Positions 33,348 through 46,100 of a stretch of 64,000 nucleotides of DNA are shown here, in pieces. The notes under the pieces were generated by a model that saw only the letters and a program-made list of their open reading frames with translations, ran no database searches and was not told the origin of the DNA. Numbering within the stretch: position 1 is the stretch's first letter; each line of letters opens with the position of its first letter. The position numbers and the translations under genes are program-made. Origin of the DNA: Ascaphus truei. Taxonomy: Eukaryota; Chordata; Amphibia; Anura; Ascaphidae. The stretch is from positions 1 to 64,000 of the forward strand of contig WSYH01002467.1 in the NCBI GenBank assembly GCA_036426205.1, read 5' to 3'.

Positions 33348-35119
33348 CCCAATACCCCTTTCAGATCATTGGAACCTGATGCGTGAGAATGCGATTTCTG
33401 ACAATTAGTTCAAGTTGTATTTATGCGCACATTGTGTTTTTGCGTTCCGTTTGTATATAAAATAATCTGTGAATGAATATATAAATATTTATAAAATGAA
33501 CATGCGCGATCAAGAGGACTGTCTTCAGCCTCCCGAAGAACTGGAATTGTATGTTTAGGAGCGCAGATTCACAGCGCGGGAAATATAAAAAAGGAAAACG
33601 CATAGAGAGGATTCGGTGTAATCCAATAAGGATGATGGAATGTCTGTCTCAACTAGGGCAATGCCCCAACTCACATGGCCATCATGGGGTCCTGATTACC
33701 ATGCACTAATGATATGTAACGTGTGGATATGTTTAGTGTTTAATATATAAAACATTTGTTTTCCCATAACTTTCTGTTGTAATACCTACATCTGGTGAGG
33801 ACGACAGGACTACACCATTGGGGAAGATTGCCTAAGTATCATGACCATTTCAGGGCTGTTATGATCCTGATTACCATCAGGAGTCCAGGGGGTATCGAGG
33901 CGGGGGGGTGTAACATCTGAACGATACCTTTCTGTGGCATCTGTCCTCACTGCGGACATGTGAGTTATTGTATTTCTTCTGTAGTCTGAGGATTAACAAG
34001 GAGGGATGGAACCCAAATCTGTCATCCATATCCTGCATCACAGGCAGAAAACTCATTTACACTATTATAAATGTAATATTTAGAGTAAGCTACTGTACAC
34101 ATTCATGAAATGTTGCTACACTTTGGAACGCCAAAACTCCAATTTAAACTAATAGGAGCTAAGTTGTGAAAGTATGAAACACTGTAACGAATGTGTGCTA
34201 AAGTTGTTACATTTAAAATTTTGACTCACCCAATAGCCACCCATCACCATATCTGCCCTCTTGAAAATGGCGAGCAAGTGACGTGTGACGCAGGATATAG
34301 GCATTGTGACAAGGGTCTGGAAAGTTGGCCAACCCAGGAATCTCAATGCAGCATCACGTGCCACCTGAACATTGTGGGAATTCAAATACTTTTGGTTGCT
34401 GAACTCATGTTCCTTCTGTCTGGCTGGGTCTACAGTACTCACCACATTGGGGAAAGCAGCTATTCCATAGAAACCATGTGTCCTCTCACTTGGGAACTGC
34501 ATATCCTCCCCCGAGTGTTCTTTTATTCAGAGAATTTAGAAATACTGCAGGGTTCTCTGTTTTCTGAGGCTCTCGGTGGTTATGTAATTAGCAGGTTACC
34601 TCCTTGCCATCTAAATTGTCCAAAGGGAGGAAGTGAAACTGAAGTGGGATGAATGAGCCATCATTCCCTAGCAGTGTTTCTGGGGGAAGGGACTGGGCTG
34701 CTCATGTACTGAAGTCTCTGAAAACTACAACTCCCATGAAACCTGAAGTGAAGCACGAGGAGCAGGTGCATTGCCTCAGCTCTGCACATAAACAGATCTG
34801 TCATCAAATAAAAAGTCCCTCCTTAAAAGGGGGGTGCAGCCAATGAGAAGTTGATTATGTGGTTTTTGTCACTTTGTGTTTATGACAAAGGCAGTGTGTG
34901 GAACTGGAGAGGGGTCAGTAATCAGTAAGAACCCAATCTGAGAGGGACAATACCACTTCTGTCTGTAACCAGTTACTCTAATCAGGCACTAACCTCAATG
35001 TGGGAGATTACTGGGAGTACAGAATACTTTAATGTCTCTCATAGAGCTTAGTGTATTATTGGGAACAATCCCAAACAGCATTTCCCTATAAATTACTTCC
35101 ACTTATGTGACCGTCAACC
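33348..35119. other. Mostly unassigned sequence
   Basis: Apart from the transposase fragment at 34290-34502 I recognise nothing. AT-rich, no long frames. Confidence 0.4.
34290..34502 (-). pseudogene. Decayed Harbinger transposase fragment
   Basis: The minus-strand frame contains HGFYGIAAFPNVV, then EHEFSNQKYLNSHNVQV and a WP block, in the order seen around the first catalytic Asp of HARBI1-type transposases. The catalytic DCTH segment is altered or lost. It is clearly distinct from the transposase at 50274 and much older. Confidence 0.65.
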
Positions 35120-35418
35120 CAGCAACCTGACACTCATCCCCAGGGAGGACTGCAGATCCAGCTCCTACCCAGCAACCTGACCCTCATCCCCAGGGAGGGC
35201 TGCAGATCCAGCTACTACACAGCAACCTGACCCTCATCCCCAGGGAGGGCTGCAGATCCAGCTACTACCCAGCAACCTGATCCTCATCCCCAGGGAGGGC
35301 TGCAGATCCAGCTACTACACAGCAACCTGACCCTCATCCCCAGGGAGGGCTGCAGATCCAGCTACTACACAGCAACCTGACCCTCATCCCCAGGGAGGAC
35401 TGCAGATCCAGCTACTAC
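35120..35418. repeat. 50-bp tandem repeat, six copies
   Basis: Units start cagcaacctgaccctcatcc and end gcagatccagctactacc. They are nearly identical, starting at 35120, 35170, 35220, 35270, 35320 and 35370. It ends exactly where the indel-rich NAT8 copy begins. Confidence 0.95.
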
Positions 35419-35620
35419 TGTGCGGACAGTTCATTACTTTGCCCGGAGAAAGGGTACTCGGCGGTGATCTTGGAAACATGTGGCTCATGATTGATGCTAG
35501 CGGTGATGAGAAGATGGGGTTTAGTTTTTCTACCTTTTATGCAAGAGAGCTACAGCAAAACTCATTGAATCATGTCATGATCTATCCAAATCGACATCCC
35601 AAAAACAGGCAGATGAGAGT
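35419..35620 (+). pseudogene. NAT8-like third copy, 3' part only, indel-rich
   Basis: It matches 18325-18530 of NAT8-like gene 2 with many single-base deletions that break the frame. The 5' two thirds of the gene are missing because sequence starts abruptly after the 50-bp repeat. The neighbouring 3' UTR and 31-bp array (36112-36815) follow as in gene 2. This may be an uncorrected reading of gene 2 and not a real third gene. Confidence 0.7.
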
Positions 35621-36111
35621 TTACATCCCAAATTACTCTCAAGTGTTGCTGAACGGAGGCCCCACTTCTGTAGGTTTATTGTTATTCTTGATGCTGTGCT
35701 ATATTACAACTGGTGCAGCCATATAGCAAAATGTATTGGAGTTGCACCCAATGTGCCCCTTCCTCTCCTCACTTGCAATACATTTGGATTGGTTTGTGAG
35801 TACGGGAGTGCCACTGTCTGATAACTATTGGAATTGCAATTAATGTTGATATGCTCAGCCCATGCTACACCCTGCTACCAATTTATAACAGTTGTTTTAT
35901 CAGTGGTATTTTTGTTTGGACCAGACTGGCTGTCAAAAGGTCATATCATGGATTTGAATATGGTGTTGGTTAGGGCATGAACAACTATTTCGGAATGAAT
36001 ACAAACGTGCTAAGGAGTGAGATATAAAGGGATTCCTTTCACTGAAAATATATGGCTTTTTTTGCATTAATCTGTAGGAGATGAGACTGTGATAAATAAA
36101 ATATCAGTGTC

Positions 36112-36815
36112 AGTGTATTGTGTTGTATAAATGTTACTGAGTGTCCTGTGTGTGTGTATCAAGGGTGTTTGACTGTGTGGTCATGTGTGTGTGAATCAAG
36201 GTGTTACTGAGTGTCCTGTGGGGTGTGTGTGTGTGTCATGGTGTTACTGAGTCACTGTGTGTGTATCCAGGTCATACTGAGTGTCCTGTGTGTGTATCAA
36301 GGTGTTAATTGAGTTCGGTTATCAAGGTGGGACTGAGTGGTCCTGTGTGTGTTTACAGGTGTACGAGTGAACTGTATGTGTGTTTCAAAAAGTTACTGAG
36401 TGTCCTGGTGTGTGTATCAAAGGTGTGTACTGAGTGTCGTGTGTGTGTTCTAAGATGTTACTGAGTGCTGTGTGAGTATCCAGGTGCTTACTGAGTGTCC
36501 TGTGTGTGTATCCAGGTGTTAAGAGTGTCCTGTGTGTGTATCAAGGTGTTACTGAGTGTCCTGAGTGGTATCCAGGTTGGTTACGAGTGTCCTGTGTGTG
36601 TGTATCCAGGTGTTACTGAGTGTCTGTGTGTGATATCAAAGTGTTACTGAGTGTCATGTGGTGTATCAAGGTGTTACTGAGTGCCCTGTGGGTGTGTAGT
36701 CAGGTGTTACGAGTGTAATGTGTGTGTATCAAGTGTGTACTGAGTGCCCTGGGGTGTGGTCATCCAGGTGTTATGAGTGTCTGTGTGTGTATCAAGGTGT
36801 TATGAGGTCCTGTAT
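36112..36815. repeat. 31-bp GT-rich minisatellite, copy 3 (indel-rich)
   Basis: Same unit and same position relative to the NAT8 tail as at 19033-19616, with scattered base losses. Confidence 0.85.
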
Positions 36816-37197
36816 TCGGGGCGCTGACAAGGAGGGGTTGGAGTGGGGGAGCTGGTAAGCCTGTACCGGAGCCCGGTGAGAAAGTGACCCGCCTGCCCGT
36901 GATGGCAAACCCTGTGAAGGAAATTCCCCATGGATTTGGCTAACAAGCTGGTTTAAGACGTAACTTTTGGTGCCAATTGAGGAGGATCGCGGACTAGAAG
37001 GAAGCCAGACAACCGCTAACGCTGACCCCCAATCTATCTCGGACGAGCAGGACACCACGAGTTTACCAGCCCAGGGACGAACGCAGCGCAAGGAGAACCA
37101 ACAAGCTGGTCATCACATCTGGCTGCAAGGTACTATTTCCAGGCAAACTCCAGGCCAGCCGAATAGGAGGATTCCATAGCCAGCGAAAGGTTGTGTC
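36816..37197. other. Indel-rich copy of 19617-19976
   Basis: It matches the clean flank between the two minisatellites. No gene. Confidence 0.7.
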
Positions 37198-40100
37198 AAC
37201 ACACATCCTCCTCTATCACAGGACTCCCGCATGTGAGAATAACACACATCATCCCCAGCCAGGAGCCCGCACGTGAGGATAACACACACATCCCCAGCAC
37301 AGGACTCCAGCACGTGAGGATAACACACATCCTCCGCTCAGCACAGGACTCCAGCACGTGAGGATATACACACATCTCCAGCACAGGACTACCGCACGTG
37401 AGGATAACAAATCCTCCTCCAGCACAGGACTCCAGCACGTGGATAACACACACCTCCTCCCCAGCACAGGACTCCCGCACGTGAGGATAACACACATCCT
37501 CCCCAGCACAGGACTCCCGCACGTGAGGATAACAACACATCCCCCAGCACAGGACTCCCGCACGTGAGAAACCACATCATCCCCAGCACAGGACTCCAGC
37601 ACGCGAGATAACACACATCTCCCCAGCACAGGACTCCAGCACGCGAGGATAACACACATCCTCCCAGCACAGGATCCAGCAGTGAGAATAACACACATCC
37701 TCTCAGCACAGGACTCCCGCACGTGAGCGAAAACACACATCCTCCCCAGCACAGGACTCCCGCACTTGAGGATAACACACATCCTCCCGCACAGGACTCA
37801 AGCCACGTGAGGATAAACACACATCCTCCCCAGCACAGGACTCCCGTCACGTGAGGATAACCACACATCCATCACACTCCAGCACAGGACTCCCGCACGT
37901 GAGTGATAAACACACATCTCCCCGCCAGGACTCCGCACGTGAGGATAACAAATCCTCCCAGACAGTGACTACCGCACGTGAGGATAACACACATCCTCCC
38001 CAGCAACAGGTACTCCGCACTGAGATAACACACATCCTCCTCAGCCAGGACTCCCCAGCACGTGAGAATAACACACATCACTCCCACAGATCACAGCGGA
38101 CTCCCGCACGTGAGGGGATAACACACATCCTCCTCAGACACAGACCCAGCACGTGAGGATACCCACTCCCCACACAGGACTCCAGCACGTGAGATAACAC
38201 AACCTCCTCCCGCACAGGACTCCCGCACGTGAGGATACAACACATCCTCCTCAGCACACGGACTCCCGCACGTGAGGAATAACACAACATCCCCATCACC
38301 GGGCCTCAGCACGTGAGGATAACACACATCCTCCCCAGCACACGCCGACTGTGAGAACCATCCCACGACACACAGTCACCGCCTAGCGTGATAACCACCT
38401 CAGCACAAGTACGTGGACACCGAAGCATCTAACCGCAAGTACCCACACCACAAGGGAACCAACGCTCGAACACGACGTGAGGATAACACAACATCCTCAG
38501 CCAGGACTCCCGCACGTGAGGATAACACACATCCCCCAGCACCAGGACTCCCGCACGTGAGAATAACACACATCCTCCCCCCCAGCCACAGGACTCAGCA
38601 CGTGAGGATAACACACATCCTCCCCAGCACAGGACTCCATCACGTGAGGAATAACACACATCCTCCTCCACACAGGACTCCCCACGGTGAGGATAACACA
38701 CAATCCCCCACACAGGACTCCCGCACGTAGAATAACACACATCCTTCCCCAGCACAGGACTCTAGCACGTGAGATAACACACACTCCTCCCAGCACAGGA
38801 CTCCCGCACGTGAGATACACACATCCCCCAGCACGACTCACCATGGGATACACCATCCTCCTCATCACAGGACTCCAGCACGTGAGATAACAACACCTCC
38901 TCAGCCATCACAGACTCCAGGCACGTGAGATAACACACCATCCCCTCAGCACAGGACTCCAGAACGTGAGGATAACACACCCGGATCCTCCCAGATACAG
39001 GACTCCAGACGTGAGGATAACACACATCCTCCTCAGCACAGGACTCCCGCACGTGAGGAGAACCAACATCCTCCCCAGCACAGGACTCCCGCACGTGAGA
39101 ATAACACACACATCCTCCCCAGCCAGGACTCCAGTAGAACACGTGAGCACATAGACACACATCCATCCCACAACAGGACTCCAGCACGTGAGTAACACAC
39201 ATCCTCTCCCAGACACAGGACTCAACCACGTGGGATAACACCACTCTACTACGCACAGACTCCCAGCACGTGATGGATAACACACATCCTACACACAGCA
39301 CAGGACTCCCCGCCACGTGAGGATAACACACACATCCTCCACAACAGGACTCCACACGTGTAGAATAACACACATCTCCCTCACACAGGACTCCACACGG
39401 AGGATAAACACACATCCTCCCGCCCACCGCCAGGACTCCCAGCACGGTAGATAACACACATCCTCCTCCAGCACAGACTCCACACGTGAGGATAACACAC
39501 ATCCTCCCAGCACAGGACTCGCAGACGGAACTCACATCCTCCCCAGCAGGACTCCAGACACGTAGGAAACACACATCACTCCCCAGCACAGACTCCGCAC
39601 GTGAGGAATGAATCACAACATCCTCCCCAGCACAGGACTCCCGCACGTGAGATAAACACACATACCTCCTCAGCACAGGACTCCAGACACTGAGAGATAA
39701 CAACATCCTCTCAGCACAGGACTCCGCACGTGAGAAAACCACATCCTCCCTCAGCACAGGGACTTCCAGCACGTGAGAATAACACACATCCTCCCAGCAC
39801 AGACTCCAGCACGTGAGGATAAAACACATCTCCCCAGCACAGGACTCCCAGCACGTGAGGATAACGCAACTCTACTCCTCAGCACAGGACTCCAGCACGT
39901 GAGATAACACAACATCCTCCTCAGCACGGACTCCAAGCACGTGAGATAACACACATCCTCCCCAGCACCGGACTCCAGCACGTGAGGATAACACACATCC
40001 TCCTCAGCACAGGACTCCGACGTGAGGAATACACACATCCTCCCCAGCACAGGACTCCAGCACGTGGAATAACACACATCCTCCCAGCACAGGACTCGCC

Positions 40101-43100
40101 AAGCACAGTGAGGAGATAACAAACAATCCTCCCACGCACAGGACTCCCGCACGTGAGGATAACACATCCTCCCCAGCACAGGACTCCAGCCACGTGAGAA
40201 TAACACACATCTCCCAGCACAGGACTCCAACACGTGAGGAATAACACACACCATCCCCCACACAGGACTCCAGCACGTGAGATAAAACACACCTCCCCCA
40301 AGCAAAGGAACTCCACGCACGTGAGGATAAACACACATCACTCCACCAACAGGACTCGCACGTGAGATAACACATCCTCCCCAGCACAGGATCCCGACGT
40401 GAGGATAACGCAAATCCTCCCCAGCACAGGACTCCCACGGTGAGAATACACACACATCCTCTCAGCACAGGACTCCCGCACGTGAGGAAACACACCATCC
40501 CCTAGCCACAGGACTTCCCGACACCGTGAGGAATAACACCATCATCCCCAGCACAGACTCCAGCACGGAGAATAACACACATCATCCTCAGCACAGACTC
40601 CAGCACGTAGGATAACACACATCCTCCCCACAGGACTCCAGCACGTGAGGATAACACACATCCTCCACAGCACAGGACTCCCAGCACGTGAGGATAAACA
40701 CACATCCTCCCCAGCACAGGACTCCCGCCCGTGAGGATAACACACATCCTCCCCAGCACAGGACTCGCACGTGAGGATAACACACATCCTCCCAGCACGG
40801 ACTCCAGCACGTGAGGTAACACACAATCCTCCTCAGCACGGACTCCCGCACGTGAGAATAACACACATCCTCCCAGCACAGACTCCCCACGTGAGAAAGT
40901 AACACACATCCTCCTCAGCACAGGACTCCAGCACGTGAATAACACACATCCTCCCCAGCACAGGACTCAGCACGTGAGGATACACACATCATCCCCCAGC
41001 ACAGGACTCCACACGTGAGGATAACCACATCCTCCCAGCACAGGACTCCTCCACGTGAGATAAACACACATCCTCTCAGCACAGGACTCCGCAATGTGGA
41101 TAACCACAATCCTCTCAGCACAGGACTCCCGCACGTGAGGATAACACACATCCTCCCAGCACAGGACTCCCGCACGTGAGGATAACACACATCCTCCCCA
41201 GCACAGACTCCAGCACGTGAGAATAACACCCACCACCTCATCCCCAGCCACGGTCCCGCACGTGAGAAAACACACATCTCCTCCCCAGCACAGGAATCCA
41301 GCAACGTGAGAATAAACACACCTCCTCCATCAACAGGACTCCCCCCGTGAGGAGGATAACACACATCCTCTCAGCACAGGACTCCACACGTGAGGAACAC
41401 ACATCCTCCCCCAGCACAGGCAACCCGCACGTTGCAGGTAATCACACCATCCTCCCCAGCACAGGACTCCAGCACGTGAGATACACACTCCGCACAGACT
41501 CGCACTGAGATAACACACCTCCCAGCACAGGACTCCCCACACGTGAGGATAACACACATCATCCTCAGCACAGGACTCCATCACGAGGATAACACACATC
41601 CTCCCTCAGCAAGGAACTCCCGCACGTGAGGATAACACACATCCTCCCCAGCCACAGGACTCGCAAGTGAGAATAACACACATCCTCCCCAGCACAGGAC
41701 TCCCGCACGGGAGATAACATCACATCCCTCAGCACAGACTCCAGCAAGTGAGGATAACCACACATCCTCCTAGCACAGGACCCACGCACGTGAGGATAAC
41801 CACACATCCTCTCAGCACCGGACTCCAGCACGTGAGGATAACACAACATCCTCCTCCAGCACAGGACTCCCGCACGTGAGAATAAACACACATCCTCCTC
41901 AGCACAGGACTCCAGCACGTGAGAAGAACACACATCCTCCTCAGCACAGGACTCCGCCACGCTGGGGGAAACACACACATCATCCCCAGCACGGACTCCG
42001 CAAGTGGGAATAACACACATCTCCCCAGCACAGGACTCCAGCACGTGAGGATAACAACATCCTCCTCAGCACAGGACCCCGCACGTGTAGGATAACACAA
42101 ATCCTCCAGCACAGGACTCCGCACGTGAGGATAACAAACATCTCCCCAGCACAGGACTCCCGCACGTGAGGATAACACACATCTCTCCAGCACAGGACTC
42201 CAGCACTGTAGAATAACACCACATCCTCCCCAGCACAGGACTCCCGCACGTTCGCAAGGTAACAACACATCCTCCCAGCCACAGGACTCCCGCAAGTGAG
42301 ATACACACATCCTCCCCCAGCAAGGACTCCGCACGTGAGGAGTAAACACACATCCTCCTCAGTAACAGGACTCCCGCACGTGAGCCGATAACACACATCC
42401 TCCTCAGCACAGGACTCCACAAGTGAGGATAACACACATCCTCCCCAGCAAGGACTCCCGCACGTGAGAATAAAACCAACAATCTCAGCACAGGACTCCA
42501 GCAGTGAGGATAACACACATCCTCCTCAGCACATGACCCACACGTGAGATACACACATCATCCCCAGTCCAGAGTACTCCCGCACAGTGAGAATAAACAC
42601 ACATCCTCCTCAGACAGGACTCCCGCACGTGAGGATACACACATCCTCCTCAGCACAGGGACTCCCGCACGTGAGGATAACACACATCCTCCCAGCACAG
42701 GACTCCAGCACGTGAGGATAACACCACATCTACCCGCACAGGACTCCCGCACGTGAGAATAACACACATCCTCCTCCAGCACAGGACTCCAGCCCGTGAG
42801 ATAAACACACATCCTCCCAGCACAGGACCCAGCACGTGAGGATAACAACATCCTCCTCAGCACAGGAATCCAGCACGTGAGGATAACACACATCCTCCTC
42901 AGCACAGGACTCCCGCACGTGAGGATAAAACACATCCTCCTCAGCACAGGACTACCGCACGTGAGATAACACAATCCTCCCCAGCACAGGACTCCGCACG
43001 TGGAATACACACATCCTCCCCAGCACAGGACTCGCACGTGAGGATAACACAATCCTCCTCAGCACAGGACCCAGCACGTGAGGATAACACACACCTCCCA

Positions 43101-46100
43101 GCACAGGACTCCAGCACGTGAGATAACACACATCCTCCCCAGCACAGGACTCCAGCACGTGAGGATAACACACATCCTCCTCAGCACAGGACTCCCGCAC
43201 GTGAGGATAACACACATCCTCTCAGCACAGGACTCCCGCACGTGAGGATAACACACATCCTCCCCAGCACAGGACTCCCGCACGTGAGGATAACACACAT
43301 CCCCAGCACAGGACTCCCGCACGTGAGATAACACACATCCTCCTCAGCACAGGACTCACAGCAGCAGTGAGGATAACAACATCCTCCCAGCACAGGACTC
43401 CAGCAGTGAGGATACACAATCCTCCCAGCACAGGACTCCAGCACGTGAGGATAACACACATCCTCTCAGCACAGGACTCACACGTGAGGATAACCACATC
43501 TCCCCAGCACAGGACTCCCGCACGTGAGATAACACACATCCTCCCCAGCACAGGACTCCACGCTGAGAATAACACAAATCCTCTCAGCACAGGACTCCAG
43601 CACGTGAGGATAACACACATCCTCCCCAGCACAGACTCCAGACGTGAGGATAACCACAATCTCTCCCCAGCACAGGAACTCCAGCACGTGAGAATAACAC
43701 ACATCTCCCAGCACAGGACTCCGCACGTGAGGATAAACACACACATCCCAGCACAGGACTCCCGAGTGAGGATAACACACATCCTCATCGCACAGGACTC
43801 CGCAGAGTGAGGATAACACATCCTCCCCAGCACAGGACTCCGCACGTGGATAACACACATCCTCCCCAGCACAGGACTCCGCACGTGAGATAACACACAT
43901 CCTCCCCAGCACAGGACTCCAGCACGTGAGAATAACACACATCCTCCCAGCACAGGACTCCAGACGTAGAGGATAACACACATCCTCCTCAGCACAGGAC
44001 TCCAGCACGTGAGGAATAACAACACATCCTCCCCAGCACAGACTCCAGCACGTGAGGATAACACACATCCTCCCAGCACAGGACTCCAGCACGGTGAGAT
44101 AACACACATCCTCCCCAGCACAGGACTCCGCACGTGAGGATAACACACAATCCTCCCAGCACAGGACTCCAGCAGTGAGATAACACACACATCCCCAGCA
44201 CAGGACTCCAGCACGTGAGAATAACACACATCCTCCCACCGCACAGGACTCCAGCACGTGAGAATAACACACCTCCTCCCAGCACAGGACTCCCGCACGT
44301 GAGGATAACAACATCCTCCTCAGCACAGGACTCCAACACTGAGGATAACACAATCCTCCCCAGCACAGGACTCCCGCACGTGAGGATAACACACCTCATC
44401 CCCAGCACAGGACTCCAGCACGTGAGAATAACACAATCCTCCCCCAGCACGGACTCCCGCACGGAGAATAACACACATCCTCTCAGCACAGGACTCGCAC
44501 TGAGGATAACACAACATCCTCCAGCACAGGACTCCAGCACGTGAGGATAACACACATCCTCCCCAGCACAGGACTCCAGCACGTGAGAATAACACACATC
44601 CTCCCCAGCACAGGACTACAGCACGTGAGAATAACACACATCCTCCTCAGCACAGACTCCGCACGTGAGGATAACCACACATCCTCCTCAGCACAGGACC
44701 CCGCACGCGGGATAACACACATCCTCCCAGCACGGACTCGCAAGTGGGATAAACACACATCCTCCCCAGCACAGGACCAGCACGTGAGATTAACACACAT
44801 CCTCCCAGCACAGGAATCCCGCACGTGAGGATAACACACATCCTCCTCAGCACAGGACTCCAGCACGTGAGGATAAAACCACATCCTCTCAGCACAGGAC
44901 TCCAGCACGTTGAGGATACACACATCCTCCTCAGCACAGGACTCCAGCACGTGAGGATAACACACATCCCTCAGCACAGGTCCCGCACGTGAGAATAACA
45001 CACATCCTCCTCAGCACAGGACTCCAGCACGTGAGGATAACACACATCCTCCCCAGCACAGGACTCCAGCACGTGAGGATAACACACATCCTCCCCAGCA
45101 CAGGACTCCAGCACGTGAGATAAACACATCATCCCAGCACAGGACTCCCGCACGTGAGATAACACACATCCTCCCCAGCCACAGAGACTCCAGCACGTAG
45201 AATAAACACACATCCTCCCAGCACAGGACTCCCGCACGTGAGGATACAACAATCCTCTCAGCACAGGACTCCACACGTGAGGATAACACACATCCCCCAG
45301 CACAGGACTCCCGCAGTGAGGATAACACACATCATCCCCAGCACAGGACTCCAGCACGTGAGAAACACACATCCTCCCCAGCACAGGGCTCCCGCACGTG
45401 AGAACAAACAAAAATCTCCTCAGCACAGGACTCAGCACGTGAGGATAACACACATCCTCCCCAGCACAGGACTCCAGCACGTGAGGATAACACACAATCT
45501 CCCAGCACAGGACTCCAGTGCGCAGACGTGAGAATAACACACATCCTCCCCAGCACAGGACTCAGCACGTGAGAAATAACACACATCCTCCAGCACAGGA
45601 CTCCACGCACGTGAGGATAACAACATTCCTCTCAGCACAGGACCCCGCACGCGAGGATAACACACATCCTCCCCAGCACAGGACTCCAGCACGTGAGGAT
45701 AACACACCACCTCCCCAGCACGGACTCCCGCAGACTGAGAATAACACACATCCTCCCCAGCACAGGACTCCCGCACGTGAGGATAACACACATCCTCCTA
45801 GCACACAGGACTCAGCAGTAGTATAACACAACATTCCTCAGCACAGGACTCCAGCACGTGAGGATAAACCACATCCTCTCAGCACAGGACTCCAGCAGTG
45901 AGGAAACACACATCTCCTCAGCACAGGACTCCCGCACGTGAGAATAACACACCTCCTCTCAGCACAGGACTCCAGCACGTGAGAATAACACACATCCTTT
46001 CAGCACAGGACTCCAGCACGTGAGGATAACACACATCTCCCAGCACAGGACTCCCACGTGAGGAACACATCCTCCTCGCACAGGACTCCGCACGTGAGGA

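Noticed and set aside
38762..39829. 355-residue open frame on the minus strand, Cys/Val/Leu/Ser-rich
   Set aside because: It lies entirely in the 42-bp array, where a unit divisible by three keeps frames open; equivalent frames occur on both strands.
43222..44298. 358-residue open frame on the minus strand
   Set aside because: Same reason: shadow of the 42-bp minisatellite, not a cysteine-rich protein.
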